From a virus: DNA of 41,657 nt. Within the stretch, counting starts at the first letter, position 1; each line of letters starts with the position of its first letter. Positions 1 to 6,664 of this stretch are shown here, one piece after another. Location: the IMG/VR virus record IMGVR_UViG_3300003323_000232, positions 1 to 41,657 of that record; one strand, given 5' to 3'. The position numbers and the translations under genes were made by a program. Under the pieces are notes generated by a model, which ran no database searches, was not told the origin of the DNA, and saw only the letters and a program-made list of their open reading frames with translations.

Positions 1-27
1 TCATTCTGCGTGGTACTCCAAGATAGT
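1..27 (-). repeat. Direct repeat copy 1: duplicated gene leader
   Basis: The same 27 bases occur again at 248-274. Read on the minus strand the block carries a Shine-Dalgarno GGAG, an 11-base spacer and ATGA. Here it follows the stop of the 71-aa gene, and its ATG (4-2) should open another minus-strand gene that runs off the left edge of the window. Confidence 0.75.
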
Positions 28-34
28 GTTTGTG

Positions 35-250
35 TTATGGTGCATATTTCTCAACGCGATATTTGATAAACTTCTTAGTTGTTACATCGAATAACAACGA
101 GGTTACGTCTCGCGGTGTGTCATCAGTTCTATCAGTTAACATAAGTACAGTGAAATTACCAGAATTACCAATCTGAGTATAAGTGAAGTAGTGTTGTTCG
201 GTACTATTCAGCATTACGCGAACTGATTGTAAGTCTGTGAGAGGTATCAT
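35..250 (-). CDS. Hypothetical protein, 71 aa
   Basis: No family recognised. It is a small soluble protein with a predicted beta-rich composition (FTVLML, VTSLLFDVTTKKF) and no membrane segment or signal peptide. The ATG at 250 overlaps the stop of the preceding 58-aa gene as ATGA, and a GGAG lies 11 bases upstream inside that gene. It is the fourth gene of a coupled minus-strand run (HNH, thyX, 79 aa, 58 aa, 71 aa). The context suggests an accessory early gene; no function can be given. Confidence 0.6.
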   Translation of the reverse strand: MIPLTDLQSVRVMLNSTEQHYFTYTQIGNSGNFTVLMLTDRTDDTPRDVTSLLFDVTTKKFIKYRVEKYAP

Positions 251-423
251 TCTGCGTGGTACTCCAAGATAGTATTTAGAGATGTACGTTGTGCGTTAAG
301 CGATATATCTAGCAACTGTTGTTCTTCCTCGGATGCATCGGCTAAGTCTAGACGCCTCTTGCATAATGCAATATACTCCTCGAACAACTGACGTAGGAAC
401 TCTGTATTAGCTTCTGTAATCAT
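247..423 (-). CDS. Hypothetical protein, 58 aa
   Basis: This short frame starts MITEANTEFL and ends TILEYHAE. It is charged and looks helical, with an acidic stretch (SEEEQQ) in the middle. The start codon overlaps the stop of the 79-aa gene as ATGA, and its own stop overlaps the start of the 71-aa gene in the same way, so it fits a translationally coupled series. A degenerate copy of the dispersed palindrome (358-372, two arm mismatches) lies inside it and encodes I-A-L-C-K. No family recognised. Confidence 0.55.
   Translation of the reverse strand: MITEANTEFLRQLFEEYIALCKRRLDLADASEEEQQLLDISLNAQRTSLNTILEYHAE
248..274 (-). repeat. Direct repeat copy 2: duplicated gene leader
   Basis: Identical over 27 bases to 1-27. 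Here the block is coding: it holds the last codons of the 58-aa gene, its stop, and the GGAG plus ATG that start the 71-aa gene. Two identical initiation regions about 250 bp apart suggest a recent local duplication. Confidence 0.75.
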
Positions 424-659
424 AGTTCCTCATATTTCTTAAGACGGTTTTCAAGTTGTATTATACGGTTGTCTTGTGATTGCAAGTTATGGATTAATCT
501 GGCCAATGTAATACCATTTAACTCAACTTTACGCTCCGGGAATTGCTCTTTGTAGTCTTCATAATCAAGCTTTGCAGTACGATATCTGTCAAAGAAGCGG
601 TGCAAGTAACGTTGTGTTAACTCGCACCAGATTGACATTACCCATATTATGTTTCTCAT
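420..659 (-). CDS. Hypothetical protein, 79 aa, C-terminal coiled coil
   Basis: The start MRNIIWVMSIW is chosen because its ATG (659-657) overlaps the thyX stop as ATGA; an in-frame ATG at 713 lies inside thyX and is less likely. The C-terminal third (LARLIHNLQSQDNRIIQLEN and following) has heptad spacing typical of a short coiled coil. No known family recognised. It is coupled to thyX upstream and to the 58-aa gene downstream. Confidence 0.6.
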   Translation of the reverse strand: MRNIIWVMSIWCELTQRYLHRFFDRYRTAKLDYEDYKEQFPERKVELNGITLARLIHNLQSQDNRIIQLENRLKKYEEL

Positions 660-1450
660 ACAGGATCGCGTCCGCATTCGTTGAAGGCTTTGTATGTCAA
701 AGGCCAGGACCACTCAAAGTATGCTTCCGCTTGCTTGCATACTTGCTCAATCTCGTATTGAGCAAAGCTCTTGATGCGGGAGTTTGTATGCAAGCAACGT
801 AGCGAGAAGAAGGTTAACCATGTTCGCGGCTTCGCTTCAACATAGCCACTAAAGTAGATGTTGAATGGCAAGTTCATCCGAGCAAGTTCGCGGGCATAGC
901 CTTGCTTCACTTGGCTATCGTATGTCTCCCATGCAAACTGTGCAGACAACTTGCTCATCTTAATAAACTGTTCGTATTCACCATCCGTTGCATGATTCAA
1001 CTGCGGACGCATGGGTTTGAAGCCTTCCGGTTCCATCATTGGGCGTTCGCGGGGCGGCAAATACATCTGGCCTTGCAATACCTTGTATCTGGAGGATTCG
1101 AGATTGAATGAGAAGTCTTCAACTTCTAACCCCATGAATCGGTGTCGTGTTAATTCCCACCATACGAACATCGGCAGTTCCATGTATAATGTCATCAACC
1201 CTTGCTCAAACGGTGTTCCATGCCTATTTTTCATACATGTATGGATAAGTGGATAATATGAACTCATCCATGTATCCGAACCGGCTACTCCACCGAACAG
1301 CCCCTCTTCGTTCTTATGTATTTCACCCGGTTTCAATACCCACGCTCTCCTGGCTATCGTCGCGTCGCTCCCGCATTGGCCGTTTGGAACCTGTACCGTC
1401 AACATGTCGCTGCGGAACTTGACCGGTTGACCCTTGGTGGTAATCAACAT
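656..1450 (-). CDS. thyX: Flavin-dependent thymidylate synthase ThyX
   Basis: ThyX makes dTMP from dUMP using FAD, NADPH and methylenetetrahydrofolate, supplying thymidine for phage DNA synthesis. The 264-aa frame shows the N-terminal GSDATIARRAW segment (about 28-37), RHGTPFEQ (76-83), and the signature RHR at 102-104 followed by S114, N116, S119, R121 and Y122, the family pattern RHR...SxNxxSxRY. RHR and the first Ser are normally two residues apart; here nine residues (FMGLEVEDF) separate them, an unusual insertion in the flavin/dUMP-binding motif. ATG at 1450 is preceded two codons upstream by an in-frame stop, so the start is there or at Met16 (1405). It overlaps the end of the HNH gene and couples to the 79-aa gene. 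Confidence 0.93.
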   Translation of the reverse strand: MLITTKGQPVKFRSDMLTVQVPNGQCGSDATIARRAWVLKPGEIHKNEEGLFGGVAGSDTWMSSYYPLIHTCMKNRHGTPFEQGLMTLYMELPMFVWWELTRHRFMGLEVEDFSFNLESSRYKVLQGQMYLPPRERPMMEPEGFKPMRPQLNHATDGEYEQFIKMSKLSAQFAWETYDSQVKQGYARELARMNLPFNIYFSGYVEAKPRTWLTFFSLRCLHTNSRIKSFAQYEIEQVCKQAEAYFEWSWPLTYKAFNECGRDPV

Positions 1451-1865
1451 ACTTCAACGCCTTTTGCCCTTTGTGTTGGGCATTCCGGAGAACTTCACGA
1501 CCCGACCAGTGCATATACAATGCCCTGATTTCCTGTACCGGGTCGTAAGGTGGTTTTGGGAACGGCTCGGGGTTATGCCCCCGGTGTCCAACGTCGAATA
1601 CGCTTGTTTTGAAGTTGTGGCAGCGTTCGCAAAGTGCCCAAAGATTTGATCTATGGTTGTTCTGATTATCGCCGTCTAAGTGATCTACCGTGTTGCATGG
1701 TGCAACTTCACAAAGTTCACAGACTAGTGTACTAGATAACACTATCTTCCGGAGCGATAGCCAACGGCTAGAGCGGTAGAAAGGGTCAGAAGTCCTAACA
1801 GGAGTTTGTACGACATCGCTAATCTTCGTTCGCGGGAACCCAACTTGGATTTTATCGGTGCCCAT
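1323..1865 (-). CDS. HNH endonuclease
   Basis: A 180-aa HNH nuclease, probably a free-standing homing-type enzyme that nicks or cuts DNA using a metal ion. Motifs: C49-x2-C52, D61-H62, N69 and N74, and C79-x2-C82 (CELC, DHLDGD, NLWALCERC), the zinc-stabilised beta-beta-alpha metal fold. The start at 1865 is chosen because a TTGACA/TAGATT promoter lies just upstream; a further 56 in-frame codons would precede that promoter and look non-coding. The last 128 bases overlap thyX in another frame, unusually long for this compact genome, so a frameshift that extended or replaced the natural end is possible. A perfect dispersed palindrome (1692-1706) encodes V-A-P-C-N three residues before the catalytic DH. 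Confidence 0.8.
   Translation of the reverse strand: MGTDKIQVGFPRTKISDVVQTPVRTSDPFYRSSRWLSLRKIVLSSTLVCELCEVAPCNTVDHLDGDNQNNHRSNLWALCERCHNFKTSVFDVGHRGHNPEPFPKPPYDPVQEIRALYMHWSGREVLRNAQHKGQKALKYVDYHQGSTGQVPQRHVDGTGSKRPMRERRDDSQESVGIETG
1692..1706. repeat. Dispersed palindrome, perfect copy
   Basis: Inside the HNH gene; on the coding strand it reads V-A-P-C-N, just before the catalytic DH pair. Confidence 0.85.
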
Positions 1866-1902
1866 GACGATTTTTCTCGGGTATGGGGTGCCAGAGTGAG
1901 CG

Positions 1903-1931
1903 AATCTAACAAGATTATCGGCAGCTGTCAA
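1903..1931 (-). promoter_or_regulatory. Sigma70-type promoter for HNH-thyX operon
   Basis: On the minus strand TTGACA (1931-1926), a 17-base spacer and TAGATT (1908-1903). Expected transcription start is near 1897, about 30 bases before the HNH ATG at 1865, which supports that start. Confidence 0.7.
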
Positions 1932-2405
1932 GAAAAAGATAAGAAGTTTTATGCACTTAGACTGGGAAGTAAACTTCTCAAACGGTCGCTTACTCCAGAA
2001 AAAGACGTCATTTGGATTGGCGGACAACCACAAGAATGGCTACAAATCCCAGCAGTTTGCAACCGTCATTCGTGACCGCATACTCTTCCCTGGAGTAAGA
2101 ATCGACTAGGCGTACTAGGAGTTGATGCGATTTCGGAAACCGCTCCGGCGGGTGTCTAGAAGACCATGAGCACGAAAAGCCTACGATTCGTTGGATTTGA
2201 GAAGATACTCTAATGGAATTACCCGTAACTCCAGTTTCCCTAGGAGGGGTATTTTGGAAATCAAAGCGTTTGAGGTGTGGCCTCAAGTGATTTGTTTTTG
2301 TTTCCCCGTGCAATAGGAAAAATCAATGTATGTATTATCCCTGATTTCTGTATAGTGTACAGCGGTTTTTAGCCTAGAAAACAAGGCATTTTTGAATATA
2401 ATGTG

Positions 2406-2426
2406 CAACTCCAATACAGTTGGAGT
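2406..2426. promoter_or_regulatory. Candidate operator 1 (CTCCAA inverted repeat)
   Basis: ACTCCAA-tacag-TTGGAGT, arms of seven bases at 2408-2414 and 2420-2426. The left side CAACTCCAAT (2406-2415) is repeated exactly at 2461-2470. Two copies 55 bp apart between divergent operons are typical of repressor operators; the XRE-like protein at 4384-4671 is a candidate reader (inference). Confidence 0.5.
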
Positions 2427-2460
2427 AGAAATCACGGTTTGCTAGGAATCCTTGCATTTC

Positions 2461-2484
2461 CAACTCCAATGTTAATTGGAGTTG
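2461..2484. promoter_or_regulatory. Candidate operator 2 (CTCCAA inverted repeat)
   Basis: CAACTCCAAT-gtta-ATTGGAGTTG, a perfect dyad with ten-base arms. It is longer than the first copy but has the same half-site. No T tract follows closely, so an operator is likelier than a terminator. Confidence 0.55.
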
Positions 2485-2684
2485 CTGGAGTAATAATAAT
2501 GTACAGGTCTTCACCCTGCCCGGAGTGCGGGGTGAACTCTTGTTGGGAATCGTAGCCATTCTGATATTCTCTTGTCAAGTCTGCGATTCACTCCAGAAAA
2601 TTATGCCAAAATGTTCACTACTGAACTGCGAGTTTTTGCGGTTGCATAAATCAATAAAAAGTTGGGGGTTTTCAGAAATCGGGT

Positions 2685-2695
2685 CGGTATAGTAT
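2685..2695 (+). promoter_or_regulatory. CGGTATAGTAT promoter-like element, replication operon
   Basis: CGGTATAGTAT contains a TATAGT/TAGTAT -10-like box but no good -35. The same 11-mer stands at 11810-11820 (plus) and 35651-35641 (minus), and its last ten bases at 40305-40296 (minus). It is 116 bases before the helicase start. It may be the -10 of a phage-specific or activator-dependent promoter. Confidence 0.5.
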
Positions 2696-2729
2696 CCTGT
2701 CGCACCCAATCATGTCGATTGACCGACCG

Positions 2730-2768
2730 CGAGAGGGCCGAACGGATGCCCCTCTCGTGTTATTATTC
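2730..2768 (+). terminator. Leader hairpin, likely attenuator
   Basis: CGAGAGGG (2730-2737), 12-base loop, CCCTCTCG (2750-2757), then the U-rich tract TGTTATTATTC. It lies between the CGGTATAGTAT element and the helicase ribosome site, so it would stop or slow transcription of the replication operon before the first gene unless overcome by antitermination. Confidence 0.55.
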
Positions 2769-2810
2769 GCTCTAGGATCGCCGATCTACCTGTCAGGAGG
2801 GGTGAATCAC

Positions 2811-4406
2811 ATGCTGGGTAAAAAGAGTGCCGCAAAAACGATCCTAGACAATCTGCCTCCGCTTTATCCTCATCAACAAAAAGCTATCAACCATTTGACA
2901 AGCTATGTCAAACATCCGTGCAAGTGTAAGCGTAAAGCTTATAAAAGTCCGACGGGTACAGGTAAATCGTATCTAGCACTCACCGGATTGGCTTTGCATC
3001 ATGCAACTGGTTGGCTTGTTACGCCGAGTGTTGAAATTATCTACGATATGTTTCGCAAGATTGGGGTTGAGTGCAAGGGGCCGGCGGAGTTAGAGTCGTT
3101 GATGATGAAATATCACATCATCACCCCGATCCGTCTGCGTAATAGGCTAATGGATGGCACGATTCAACCAGAAGACATTGAGATACTATTCATTGACGAA
3201 TGCCACCACGCCGAAGCTGATACGTATAAGTTGTTGAAGGCGTTACTACCAGATGGGGTCATCATAATCGGCTTCACGGCGACCCCTTTTCGTGGCACTC
3301 CACTTGAAACAAAGAAGTTCCGCGATGAATGGGGTGAAGTGTATGAAGTTATTAGTATGGAAGACGCGATTGCACAAGGTTTCTATGCAATGCCGGACGT
3401 AGAAATCTGGCCGCTGGTTGATGATGACCTATGCGAAATTGGTGCCGGCGGTGAATTCGTCGTGTCTTCTGTAACTGCCGAGACAAAGGATAAGTTGCAT
3501 GAAGCAATCAAAACATGCCACCAACGTGGAATATTTACGACTGATGGACTTCCTACTAGACCGACGGTCATTGGAATACATAGCTCCGAAATCATCCCCT
3601 ATTTGGAGCGAGTGGCATCCGATATTGAATACCCAGTCAAACTGGTATTCATCACAGATGAGACACCATCTGCCAAACGTCAGGAATATTTCGCGGGCTG
3701 TCTTGATTTGCATTATGCAATCGTTCACATTAACACAGTATCGGAAGGTGTTGACATTTCCTCGGAGGTATCGCGGTTACGTGTATACATTGATTTTGCG
3801 TCAACAAACTCGCCCCTCCGTTTCACGCAGCGTTTTGGGCGTATTTGTCGATCCCTACTGGAAACTGAATCACAACCCCCGTTGTATATCTGTACGAATC
3901 GAAACGTTGAAAAGCATGGATACATCCTTGAAGGGTGCCTACCGGCTGATGTGGTCAAGAAAGCACAATTGGCTTTCCCCCGACCGACTGAGAGGGTTAA
4001 GGCGAGAGCATTCGGTGTTGAATCGCTAGGCCGAATTAAACCAACGAAGGTATTGTTACAGAATGGGTTAACTGTTTCCGTCTTTGCCGTATCGCAAATG
4101 CAAGGCAACATGAAAGTGCAATATCTTGTTGTTGTCCATCCTAACCAAATTAAACCAGCGTGGCTATATAAAAAATCGTTTAAGGAGGGCGAGGAGATGA
4201 AATGGGGCAAATGGGATATTCTCCGCGATATCCCAACGGAGTTGAAAGGGTTCAAGTCCTCACCTCCGGGACCATTGACAGAAGGGCAACAAAGATTCTG
4301 GAATAGTTGTGCTAAGAAATGTGGTTTGGACGAAACACAACCAATCGATGGTAAAAAGTTTCAACTTATGCCCGCTCTTGTAGATGTGGGGGTGTGCCTT
4401 GCGTGA
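2811..4406 (+). CDS. SF2 DEAD/DEAH-type helicase
   Basis: An ATP-driven DNA helicase of superfamily 2 (ResIII/UvsW-like), first gene of the replication operon and likely acting on phage DNA in replication or recombination. The 531-aa protein shows a Q-like segment (LYPHQQKAINHL), Walker A SPTGTGKS (about 45-52), Walker B DECHH (about 129-133), motif III FTATPFRG (about 155-162) and motif VI QRFGRICR (about 340-347). The start at 2811 is chosen for the strong AGGAGGGG eight bases upstream; an earlier in-frame ATG at 2712 would place the leader hairpin inside the gene. Its end overlaps the XRE gene. Confidence 0.9.
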   Translation: MLGKKSAAKTILDNLPPLYPHQQKAINHLTSYVKHPCKCKRKAYKSPTGTGKSYLALTGLALHHATGWLVTPSVEIIYDMFRKIGVECKGPAELESLMMKYHIITPIRLRNRLMDGTIQPEDIEILFIDECHHAEADTYKLLKALLPDGVIIIGFTATPFRGTPLETKKFRDEWGEVYEVISMEDAIAQGFYAMPDVEIWPLVDDDLCEIGAGGEFVVSSVTAETKDKLHEAIKTCHQRGIFTTDGLPTRPTVIGIHSSEIIPYLERVASDIEYPVKLVFITDETPSAKRQEYFAGCLDLHYAIVHINTVSEGVDISSEVSRLRVYIDFASTNSPLRFTQRFGRICRSLLETESQPPLYICTNRNVEKHGYILEGCLPADVVKKAQLAFPRPTERVKARAFGVESLGRIKPTKVLLQNGLTVSVFAVSQMQGNMKVQYLVVVHPNQIKPAWLYKKSFKEGEEMKWGKWDILRDIPTELKGFKSSPPGPLTEGQQRFWNSCAKKCGLDETQPIDGKKFQLMPALVDVGVCLA

Positions 4407-4671
4407 ATTCAAACCCGAAGTGATGAAGAAATTCATTGCAAAATGGTGCGTTGACAACAAAGTTTCGTATAAACAGCTGGCGTTAGCGTCCGGAGTGAAA
4501 AAAGCAACATTGTATAGTTTCATGTCTACCGATCGGGCACAAGGTATGAATATTCGTTATGTGTTTGCATTAGCTGAATCAATGAAAGTGTCCATAGACA
4601 TGCTAACAGGTAGGGAGTTGCATTATGCAAATGCAGACGATAGGGGACGAACAACATCCGATTCGTGCTAG
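4384..4671 (+). CDS. XRE/Cro-C1-type helix-turn-helix regulator
   Basis: A small DNA-binding protein (95 aa). The segment from MKKFIAKWC to LTGREL (about 14-78) matches the five-helix Cro/C1 fold: recognition region KQLALASGVKKATLYSFM, then NIRYVFALAESMKVSIDML, the usual fourth and fifth helices. It overlaps the helicase end by 23 bases; a TTG near 4399 is an alternative start. It may act as repressor or early-late switch protein. Candidate targets are the CTCCAA dyads at 2.4 kb or, less likely because so numerous, the dispersed palindrome. One palindrome copy (4617-4631) lies in its 3' end and holds the next gene's start. Confidence 0.75.
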   Translation: MWGCALREFKPEVMKKFIAKWCVDNKVSYKQLALASGVKKATLYSFMSTDRAQGMNIRYVFALAESMKVSIDMLTGRELHYANADDRGRTTSDSC

Positions 4672-5497
4672 CTCTCTACCCGCTTTATTCAAGTGTCCGC
4701 GACTCTTCATAGAGAAAGTCATGGTAGAGGGTGACCAATTAGGCGATGAGAAAGCACAGACGGGGAATTTAGTACACGCTGGTATCAAGGCTTTCCACGA
4801 TTACAAAGGTAAAGGCGATGCATTGACGCACGCTAAAGCCCTAATGCAGCTAGCAGCGAAAGTGTATACAGCCGGCGATTATGCAGAAGCGGAGAGGATG
4901 CTTGAGGCATACGCCCGGAGGGAACTTTCAGAACGCCGGGGCAAAGTCATCCTCTGTGAAGAGAAAATCACCCTCACGCTTGCGGCGTCGCCGCTTGACC
5001 CGACCGGTAATAATATCTATATCACCGGTACAGTAGACTTAGTTCGTTTACTTGGCAAAGACGTTCTGTATATCATTGACCATAAAACAGGCATGACGTA
5101 TGGCGAGAATATGGTTAAGGGATATATGGCTCAACTAGCCGCATATGGGCTTGCAATTATGCAGAGGTATCCGGATAAGAAATATAAAACTTTCATTACC
5201 CGGATTCAGGATTTAAAGCGTAGCAATCTACCCTTCTGGTGGCCGATGCCGGGGTTGGAAACGCCGGAAGGGTGCATGAAAGTGCTAGAAGTGGTAGTAG
5301 ATCGTATAGCAATCCTCCGTGCTGGTCGTATACATCATACTAGCTCGAAAGAATGCGAAACGTATTGCCCACTTGTAATGTATCCGAACTGCCAAAACGT
5401 AGAGCTAGGCGTCAAGCCAAAGCTTGAACAGAAACCAGAGGTTGTTAAACAGCAACCGAAGGCGATGCCCCTCACTGTTAAGGACTTATTCTCATGA
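4625..5497 (+). CDS. PD-(D/E)XK exonuclease, RecB/Cas4-like
   Basis: A DNA exonuclease of the PDDEXK superfamily, probably making single strands for phage recombination or degrading DNA. In the 290-aa frame: SSLPALFKCPRLF (C24), TGNLVHAGIKAFHD, then the nuclease core GTVDLV (about 133-138), DHKTG (about 152-156) and QLAAYG (about 170-175). The late cysteines ECETYC...YPNC (about 243-257), with C24, resemble the four-cysteine iron-sulphur staple of Cas4/AddB nucleases; the cluster itself is inferred. The ATG at 4625 lies inside a palindrome copy; Met3 is an alternative. It overlaps the XRE gene by 47 bases and couples by ATGA to the next gene. Confidence 0.85.
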   Translation: MQMQTIGDEQHPIRASSLPALFKCPRLFIEKVMVEGDQLGDEKAQTGNLVHAGIKAFHDYKGKGDALTHAKALMQLAAKVYTAGDYAEAERMLEAYARRELSERRGKVILCEEKITLTLAASPLDPTGNNIYITGTVDLVRLLGKDVLYIIDHKTGMTYGENMVKGYMAQLAAYGLAIMQRYPDKKYKTFITRIQDLKRSNLPFWWPMPGLETPEGCMKVLEVVVDRIAILRAGRIHHTSSKECETYCPLVMYPNCQNVELGVKPKLEQKPEVVKQQPKAMPLTVKDLFS

Positions 5498-5922
5498 TTC
5501 GTATGGTCGCACTTGGCCGTATGTCTTGGCGTCCCTCGTTGCTTGGCAAGCAACTAGGTAATAGTCAGATGTACGAAACGTGGGGGTACTATGTGCATGG
5601 CGGTTGCATTGTGCAACTATCGGCACCGATCACTGATATCCTAACGTTACCGGAGATGTCAAAGCCTGAACCATTTAAACTCGGCAGTGCAGTTGAGACG
5701 AGGGACGGGAAAGAATGGTGGTCAAAAGGTATCCTCGTAAGGTGTAACGGGCAATATGCATGGGTGGCTAGTTTGAATCCAGAAATTCCGGACTACCCCA
5801 TAATCCGTTGCGTACTGATGGATTATGTCATAACCAAAGTGAACCCATACTACAACACAGACTTAAGGAAACTGGCAAATGGCAAAGGCGAAACCGCAAG
5901 CGGAAACGGCCCAACTGGCTAA
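5494..5922 (+). CDS. Hypothetical protein, 142 aa
   Basis: No family recognised. It is a soluble, mixed alpha/beta protein, rich in Trp and Tyr in two stretches (MYETWGYYVHGG and DGKEWWSKG). It couples to the nuclease by ATGA and overlaps the next gene by 44 bases. A perfect palindrome copy (5603-5617) falls in it and encodes G-C-I-V-Q. By position it probably supports replication or recombination; that is inference only. Confidence 0.65.
   Translation: MIRMVALGRMSWRPSLLGKQLGNSQMYETWGYYVHGGCIVQLSAPITDILTLPEMSKPEPFKLGSAVETRDGKEWWSKGILVRCNGQYAWVASLNPEIPDYPIIRCVLMDYVITKVNPYYNTDLRKLANGKGETASGNGPTG
5603..5617. repeat. Dispersed palindrome, perfect copy
   Basis: In the 142-aa hypothetical gene, encoding C-I-V-Q: a reading frame different from that of the HNH copy. 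Confidence 0.85.
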
Positions 5923-6664
5923 AACTGACCTGTTCGCGGTCATCAACAAAGGAATTGAAGTCCGCAAGCAAGAGACGGTAGTAAGTACCGGAACGGCAAC
6001 TAGTCCATATGTACAATTCCTCCACAACGCCGCTAAGAACTACCGGCAAGTTCTCACGGCCCTCGGGAATCTGGCCGACGGAACGCCGGTACTGGTGAAG
6101 GACAACGAATTCACCCTACTACAGCCATTCGAATTCCTGTTCGTGCCGTCTTGGTTCCAATATTACGGCCGTAGCGACACACAGGGCGATATCCTAGAAA
6201 TCCTGGATATTGTGGGCCGCAAACCGGATGGAACGGATTGGGCGGAATTCGTCGATGCTGTATTGATCTTGGTATTGCCGAATAACGCCCTCCAACCGGC
6301 CCGAATCCGCTATCGAGGTCCAAAGATTCCGGCCTTCCGACAAGCCCATGCGTCATGGCAAGACGACTGTTGTGCGGATGACTGGTCGGCCCGCAGTAAG
6401 GCCCACAAGGCACAAGCTGATACAGGTATGCCGTCATGGTCTTGGCTGTTGCATACTGCAACCATGACGCACAAGATTCCGAAGAATCCAAAAGCCCGGC
6501 CATATGACCAGTGTGATAGCACTAGCAAGATGACCCCGCCGGGTGTACTCGCATTGTTGAAGCGGTTGTCTACGCAAGCTGAATTCGCAGAGTGTATGCA
6601 AGCATGTATCAATGACCATAACGGACGTGTCCAGCAACTTCTAGCTTTGGGGACCAGCAAGTGA
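5879..6664 (+). CDS. Hypothetical protein, 261 aa, possibly abundant
   Basis: No family recognised. The N terminus is Ala/Lys-rich (MAKAKPQAETAQLAK), the core beta-rich, and the C-terminal third helical with several Cys. Its codons are visibly richer in C-ending choices than those of the flanking genes, which can mark a highly expressed product. It stands between an exonuclease and a primase-helicase, a common place for a single-strand DNA-binding or annealing protein, so that role is suspected but no OB-fold or recombinase motif is visible. The end overlaps the next start as GTGA. Confidence 0.75.
   Translation: MAKAKPQAETAQLAKTDLFAVINKGIEVRKQETVVSTGTATSPYVQFLHNAAKNYRQVLTALGNLADGTPVLVKDNEFTLLQPFEFLFVPSWFQYYGRSDTQGDILEILDIVGRKPDGTDWAEFVDAVLILVLPNNALQPARIRYRGPKIPAFRQAHASWQDDCCADDWSARSKAHKAQADTGMPSWSWLLHTATMTHKIPKNPKARPYDQCDSTSKMTPPGVLALLKRLSTQAEFAECMQACINDHNGRVQQLLALGTSK
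6448..6462. repeat. Dispersed palindrome, perfect copy
   Basis: In the 261-aa gene, encoding L-H-T-A-T, the third of the three reading frames used by this repeat. Confidence 0.85.

Larger units (their letters stand above)
1932..2684. other. Gene-free divergent control region
   Basis: About 750 bases between the minus-strand HNH promoter and the plus-strand replication operon. Open frames here (for example 2008-2313 on the minus strand) have no recognisable family, poor starts and low-information composition. The region holds the two CTCCAA inverted repeats listed separately, a short dyad TTGAGG-TGTGG-CCTCAA (2270-2286) and CTGTA-TAGTG-TACAG near 2350. I see no tRNA. A structured RNA cannot be excluded by eye. 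Confidence 0.5.

Noticed and set aside
1866-2033. N-terminal extension of the HNH protein to 236 residues
   Set aside because: The extra 56 codons contain and precede a strong promoter, so they would not be transcribed from it; the sequence looks non-coding.
2008-2313. 101-codon minus-strand open frame in the control region
   Set aside because: No family resemblance, no good start, Ser/Arg/Pro-rich composition like random sequence, and it lies upstream of the HNH promoter.
1932-2684. Group I intron or tRNA in the gene-free region
   Set aside because: I could not find intron core elements or a cloverleaf on either strand; a covariance-model search (Infernal, tRNAscan-SE) would decide.
2712-2810. 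Longer helicase start at 2712
   Set aside because: It would place an attenuator-like hairpin in the coding region and has no ribosome site, whereas AGGAGGGG precedes 2811.
3383-4255. Antisense frames inside the helicase gene
   Set aside because: Shadows of a strongly conserved coding frame with clear helicase motifs.
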